Shown in pieces: positions 60,923 through 64,000 of a stretch of DNA of 64,000 nt (positions are counted from its first letter, which is position 1; each line of letters starts with the position of its first letter). The stretch is from Planobispora longispora (GTDB lineage Bacteria; Actinomycetota; Actinomycetes; Streptosporangiales; Streptosporangiaceae). Both the position numbers and the translations under genes were made by a program. The stretch covers positions 301,664-365,663 of the forward strand of contig NZ_BOOH01000023.1 of the NCBI RefSeq assembly GCF_016863135.1, in the 5' to 3' direction. A model generated the notes under the pieces. That model did no database searches. It saw only the letters and a program-made list of their open reading frames with translations, and was not told the origin of the DNA.

Positions 60923-61930
60923 TCAGAGCGCGTCGATCTCGGCGAGGAGGGCCTGCTTGGCCCCGGGGTCGAGGTAGGAGGCGGTGACGGCGTTGCGGGC
61001 CAGGGCGGCCAGGGCGGCGCGGTCGAGGCCGAGGACGTCGGCGGCCACGCGGTACTCGTCGGTCAGCGTGGTGGCGAACATGGGCGGGTCGTCGCTGTTG
61101 AGGGTGACGAACAGGCCCTCTTCCAGCAGGCGCGGGAGCGGGTGCTCCTTGATGTCGGCGACCTGGCCGGTGCACACGTTGGAGGTGGGGCAGACGTCCA
61201 GGGGGATCTGCGTCTCGCGCAGGCGCGCCACCAGGCGGGGGTCGTCCAGGCAGGAGATGCCGTGGCCGATGCGCTCGGCGCCGAGGTGGTCGACGACCTC
61301 CCAGACGGTCTCGGGGCCGGTCATCTCCCCCGCGTGCGGGACGCTGTGCAGACCGGCGGCCGTGGCGGCGCGGAAGGCGTCCCGGAAGGCGTCGCGGTGG
61401 CGCACGCGCTCCTGCTCGATCCCGGCCAGGCCGAAAGCTACCAATGCCTGGGGAGGTTCCTGGAGGGCGTGGTCCAGGGTGATCCGGGCGGCCTCGGCGC
61501 CGTACTCGCCGGGGATGTCGAAGATGTAGCCGATCCGGACGCCGTGCTCGTCGAGCGAGCGGCGGGCGGCGATGTCCAGCGCCTCGGTGACGGCCCGCAT
61601 CGGCATGCCGACGACGTGGTGGGCGTACGGCGTGACCGTCACCTCGACATAGCGCCCGTTCTGCCCGGCCAGGTCCCTGGCCAGGCCGGTCACCAGGGTC
61701 GCCACGTCCTCGGGCTCGCGGACCAGCGCGTTGACCGCCCCGTAGACCCGGGCGAAATCCGCGAAATCGCGGAAGACGTAGAACGCCCGCAACTCCTCCT
61801 CGGTGGTCGGCACGCGGCTGCCGGGGTGGCGTCGGGACAGCTCCAGCACGGTCGGCACGGAGGCGGAGCCGATCAGATGGACGTGGAGCTCGACCTTGGG
61901 GAGGGCGTCGATGAACGCGTGGATCGTCAT
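60923..61930 (-). CDS. add: adenosine deaminase
   Basis: 335 residues. Zinc-site and catalytic motifs are present: HVHLIGS (HxH) at 16-22, HSVPHAGEMTG with the catalytic Glu, ERIGHGISCL and VTLNSDDPPMF. It deaminates adenosine (and deoxyadenosine) to inosine; HLIGS in place of the usual HLDG(A/S) is a variant at a substrate-facing position, so another purine or aminopurine substrate is possible. ATG 61930. Upstream is an AT-rich 70-base gap with an inverted repeat. Confidence 0.87.
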   Translation of the reverse strand: MTIHAFIDALPKVELHVHLIGSASVPTVLELSRRHPGSRVPTTEEELRAFYVFRDFADFARVYGAVNALVREPEDVATLVTGLARDLAGQNGRYVEVTVTPYAHHVVGMPMRAVTEALDIAARRSLDEHGVRIGYIFDIPGEYGAEAARITLDHALQEPPQALVAFGLAGIEQERVRHRDAFRDAFRAATAAGLHSVPHAGEMTGPETVWEVVDHLGAERIGHGISCLDDPRLVARLRETQIPLDVCPTSNVCTGQVADIKEHPLPRLLEEGLFVTLNSDDPPMFATTLTDEYRVAADVLGLDRAALAALARNAVTASYLDPGAKQALLAEIDAL

Positions 61931-61985
61931 GCCGCCGACCCTAGGCGTCTCCTGCCAGTGGCGATAGAGATTCAGCTCGAATATA

Positions 61986-61997
61986 ACATTAGAATGT
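61986..61997. promoter_or_regulatory. small inverted repeat upstream of add
   Basis: ACATT, spacer AG, AATGT lies in an AT-rich patch (about 61970-62005) between the MocR gene stop and the add start; possibly an operator or promoter part. Confidence 0.3.
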
Positions 61998-62002
61998 AAA
62001 TT

Positions 62003-63481
62003 TTAATCGCCTCCCTGCCGGGGAGGAACAATCCGCACCGCCGACGATGAAGACGGCCGGGGCGAGGACCGCGCCCGGCTTTCGAGTGCCGCCGCGATCT
62101 CCGCCGCGGCGAAGGCCGCCCGAGCCGGCGAGAGCCGGCCGTACCCGATGACCAGGGCGGGCCGGAGGCGGCGGCGGGCGTAGCGCGACAGAGGCATCAC
62201 GAGCACGCCCCGGCGCTCCAGGCGGTCGGCGACATCGCGGTCGTCATGGCCGGGCGGCAGGGGGAGCACCAGGTGCAGCCCCGCGGCGATCCCTCCGACG
62301 GGACCGGCGTCGCGGATGACGGAGTGGCCTCGCAGGGCCGTGAGCACCGCCTCCCGGCGCTCGCGGTACAGCGCGCGGGCGCGGCGCAGGTGCCTGTCGT
62401 AGTCTCCGGCGTCGATGAGCCGGGCGAGCGCCAGCTGGTCGAACACGCCGGGGCCCGCGCCCGACCTTCCGAGGGCCTCGGTCACCGGGTCTCTCAGGCG
62501 CGCGGGAGGAACCATCCATCCCATCCGCAGGCCCGGGTGCAGGGTCTTGCTCACGGAGCCGAGGTAGGCGACGTTGTCCCGGTCGAGGGCCGCCAGCGCT
62601 CCGATCGGCTTGCGGTCGTACCGGAATTCGGCGTCGTAGTCGTCCTCCAGCACGACGGCCGAGCGCTCCGCCGCCCACGCCAGCAGCGCCCGCCGCCGTC
62701 CGGCCGACAGCGCGGCGCCGGTGGGGAACTGGTGGGCGGGCGAGCAGAGCACCGCGTCCGGGCCGGTCCGCCGTAACCGCCCGACGTCGATGCCCTCGCC
62801 GTCGACGGCCACCGGCTCGATCGCCAGCCCCGCGTGGACGGCCGCGTCGTCGAACCGCCTCCAGCCGGGATCCTCCACCGCCAGCAGCGACGCGGAGCGC
62901 CGGGCCAGGACGCCCGCCAGCAGCCCCACCGCGTGTGTGGTGCCGCAGGTGATGACCACCTCCTCGGGCGAGACCGCCACCCCCCGGGTCCGTCCCAGGT
63001 AGCCGGATACGACCTCACGCAACCGCCGCACGCCCTCGGCCGGGGGAAACACGTCCGGGCCCCCGCCGGCCATGAGGACGTGATGCGTCGCCCGGCTCCA
63101 GGCCGCGGCGGGGAACCGCGCCACGTCGGGTGCTCCCGGCCGCAGATCGGCCACGACCGCGGAGGGCGCCCGCACGGAGGGTACGGCCGGCGGGACGGCC
63201 GGTCGCGCCGGCACGTCCGGCGCCACCCGCGTGCCCGACCCCTGCCGCGCCGTGAGGTGCCCTTCGGCGACGAGCTGTCCGTACGCCTCGTTGACGACCC
63301 AGCGCGAGCAGCTCAGCTCCTCCGCGAGCGCCCGGCTCGGGGGCAGCGCGTCGCCGGGGCCGAGGCGGCCCGTCAGGATGGCGCCTCTGATCGCGGCCGT
63401 CAGGCGCTCGTGCAGCGCCCGCCCGTCGTCGGGCACTTCCAGGAGGAGACCGGTGATGCGATTGGCCCGGTTTGGCGGCAT
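62003..63481 (-). CDS. MocR/PdxR family regulator (GntR HTH fused to aminotransferase fold)
   Basis: 492 residues. N-terminal GntR winged helix (about 22-85; LTAAIRGAILTGRLGPGDALPP and LAEELSCSRWVVNEAYGQLVAEG) and a class I aminotransferase-like domain with the PLP lysine in YLGSVSKTLHPGLRMGW and VLEDDYDAEFRY. Such proteins sense PLP or other amines and control vitamin B6 or nitrogen genes. Start ATG 63481; TACAGT (63495-63490) lies 8 bases before it. Divergent from the ABM gene, a likely target. Confidence 0.9.
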   Translation of the reverse strand: MPPNRANRITGLLLEVPDDGRALHERLTAAIRGAILTGRLGPGDALPPSRALAEELSCSRWVVNEAYGQLVAEGHLTARQGSGTRVAPDVPARPAVPPAVPSVRAPSAVVADLRPGAPDVARFPAAAWSRATHHVLMAGGGPDVFPPAEGVRRLREVVSGYLGRTRGVAVSPEEVVITCGTTHAVGLLAGVLARRSASLLAVEDPGWRRFDDAAVHAGLAIEPVAVDGEGIDVGRLRRTGPDAVLCSPAHQFPTGAALSAGRRRALLAWAAERSAVVLEDDYDAEFRYDRKPIGALAALDRDNVAYLGSVSKTLHPGLRMGWMVPPARLRDPVTEALGRSGAGPGVFDQLALARLIDAGDYDRHLRRARALYRERREAVLTALRGHSVIRDAGPVGGIAAGLHLVLPLPPGHDDRDVADRLERRGVLVMPLSRYARRRLRPALVIGYGRLSPARAAFAAAEIAAALESRARSSPRPSSSSAVRIVPPRQGGD

Positions 63482-63585
63482 GCAAGTGGACTGTATCACC
63501 GGACCAGTTCGCCCTAGCCTCTGGATCGGCCCTGTTCCGGGGCCCGTATCCCTGAAGATCACTGAGGATCACCGAGGAGCTCTCC

Positions 63586-63939
63586 ATGACATCGACGACG
63601 ACAACGACGGCATCGACGACGGCATCGACGACGGCATCGACGACGGCATCGACGACGTCCCCCTTGACGGTCATCGCGCGGATGCGCGCGAAGGACGGTC
63701 GGGAAGCCGCCCTGCGCGACGCCCTGACCGCCCTGGTCGCACCGACCCGCCGGGCGCCGGGCTGCCTGACCTACGACCTCCACACGGAGGTGGGAGAGCC
63801 CGCCCGCTTCTGGTTCTACGAGGTGTGGCGCCGTCCCGAGGACCACGCCGAGAACCTGAAGTCCCCGCATATCACCGATTTCATCGCCCAGACCGCCGAC
63901 CTGCTCGACGGCGGCCTTGAGGTTCACTTCCTCGACTGA
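63586..63939 (+). CDS. antibiotic biosynthesis monooxygenase (ABM) family protein
   Basis: 117 residues. After a Thr/Ala/Ser N-terminus (TASTTASTTASTTAST), residues 27-117 form an ABM dimeric ferredoxin-like barrel: LTVIARMRAKDGREAALRDAL, PGCLTYDLHTEVGEPARFWFYEVWRRPEDHAEN and IAQTADLLDGGLEVHFL. Members oxidise quinone-type substrates or act as heme/peroxide handlers. Start ATG 63586 with GAGGAG 6 bases upstream. The N-terminus is encoded by four perfect 12-bp repeats. Divergent from the MocR gene. Confidence 0.85.
   Translation: MTSTTTTTASTTASTTASTTASTTSPLTVIARMRAKDGREAALRDALTALVAPTRRAPGCLTYDLHTEVGEPARFWFYEVWRRPEDHAENLKSPHITDFIAQTADLLDGGLEVHFLD
63607..63654 (+). repeat. four perfect 12-bp tandem repeats in the ABM gene
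   Basis: ACGGCATCGACG occurs four times without change at 63607, 63619, 63631 and 63643, in frame, coding repeats of four residues (T-A-S-T). Confidence 0.9.
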
Positions 63940-64000
63940 CGGGACCGGCTCGGGGGCGATCGGCGGCTGCCGCTCGTGCCCGGCGAGCCGGTAGCCGCCG

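Noticed and set aside
63607..63654. CRISPR-like repeats
   Set aside because: Units are 12 bp, directly abutting, without spacers, and in frame within a gene.
63940..64000. Last 60 bases of the window
   Set aside because: Too short to assign; frames are open on the minus strand but no start, stop or motif supports a gene.

Overview
The window is very GC-rich, uses many GTG starts, packs genes into ATGA/GTGA-overlapping operons, and encodes typical actinomycete families (SufR-SufBDCSU with a Rieske protein, OpcA, acVLRF1, a Gbn-like DNA-binding protein, PrsW, heme A synthase). The gene repertoire and order point to a filamentous actinomycete, most like the Streptosporangiaceae (Streptosporangium/Nonomuraea type). 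This placement is inferred from gene content, not from a search. No rRNA, tRNA, CRISPR array, insertion sequence or prophage was seen.

Layout. 1-4.2 kb: the start of an exporter ABC gene, an enoyl-CoA hydratase, a Gbn-like nucleoid protein with a dense GATC cluster beside it, an ABC-F ribosomal ATPase and the ribosome-rescue hydrolase acVLRF1. 4.3-10.9 kb: a degenerate EAL-CBS protein, a TetR/NTF2-like pair with an operator, an iron-regulated siderophore-interacting protein behind a 40-bp palindrome, and a 1020-residue DUF protein. 10.9-15.6 kb: hisE-hisG, a four-helix membrane protein and a DEAD-box RNA helicase with an RGG-like tail. 15.9-22.6 kb: a complete eight-gene SUF iron-sulfur operon led by sufR and preceded by a DtxR/IdeR-type iron box. 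22.7-26.5 kb: a VOC protein, a drug-type ABC exporter and an EamA transporter. 26.5-31.9 kb: a full branched-chain amino-acid type ABC importer with a GntR regulator. 32-37 kb: an unusual FAH-metallo-beta-lactamase fusion, a DUF2867 protein and a cytochrome P450 divergent from its TetR regulator across tandem operators. 37.1-42.3 kb: five genes that together match trans-4-hydroxy-L-proline catabolism. 42.4-46.5 kb: ctaA, a SanA-like protein, prsW and ctaB. 46.8-55.2 kb: the pentose-phosphate cluster tkt-tal-pgi-zwf-opcA-pgl. 55.2-59.8 kb: a secreted-protein island with a YD-repeat protein ending in a prokaryotic phospholipase A2 domain and a subtilisin with two P domains; both genes contain the rare TTA codon. 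59.8-64 kb: a TetR/SnoaL divergent pair, adenosine deaminase, and a MocR/PdxR regulator divergent from an ABM-family monooxygenase.

How parts work together: sufR to the DUF59 gene form one transcription unit ending in a hairpin; tkt to pgl supply NADPH and pentoses, with OpcA assembling or activating Zwf; ctaA and ctaB make heme A for cytochrome oxidase; the DAO, ferredoxin and FAD/BFD genes probably make one heteromeric D-hydroxyproline dehydrogenase feeding the DapA-like deaminase.

A recurrent feature is short tandem duplication, often exactly over ribosome-binding sites and start codons, and several gene junctions are bridged by tiny ORFs that start at the upstream stop and end on the downstream start. 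The most novel-looking items are the TTA-bearing YD-repeat/PLA2 secreted protein, the GATC cluster beside the Gbn-like gene, the tandem TetR operators at the P450, and the FAH-MBL fusion.
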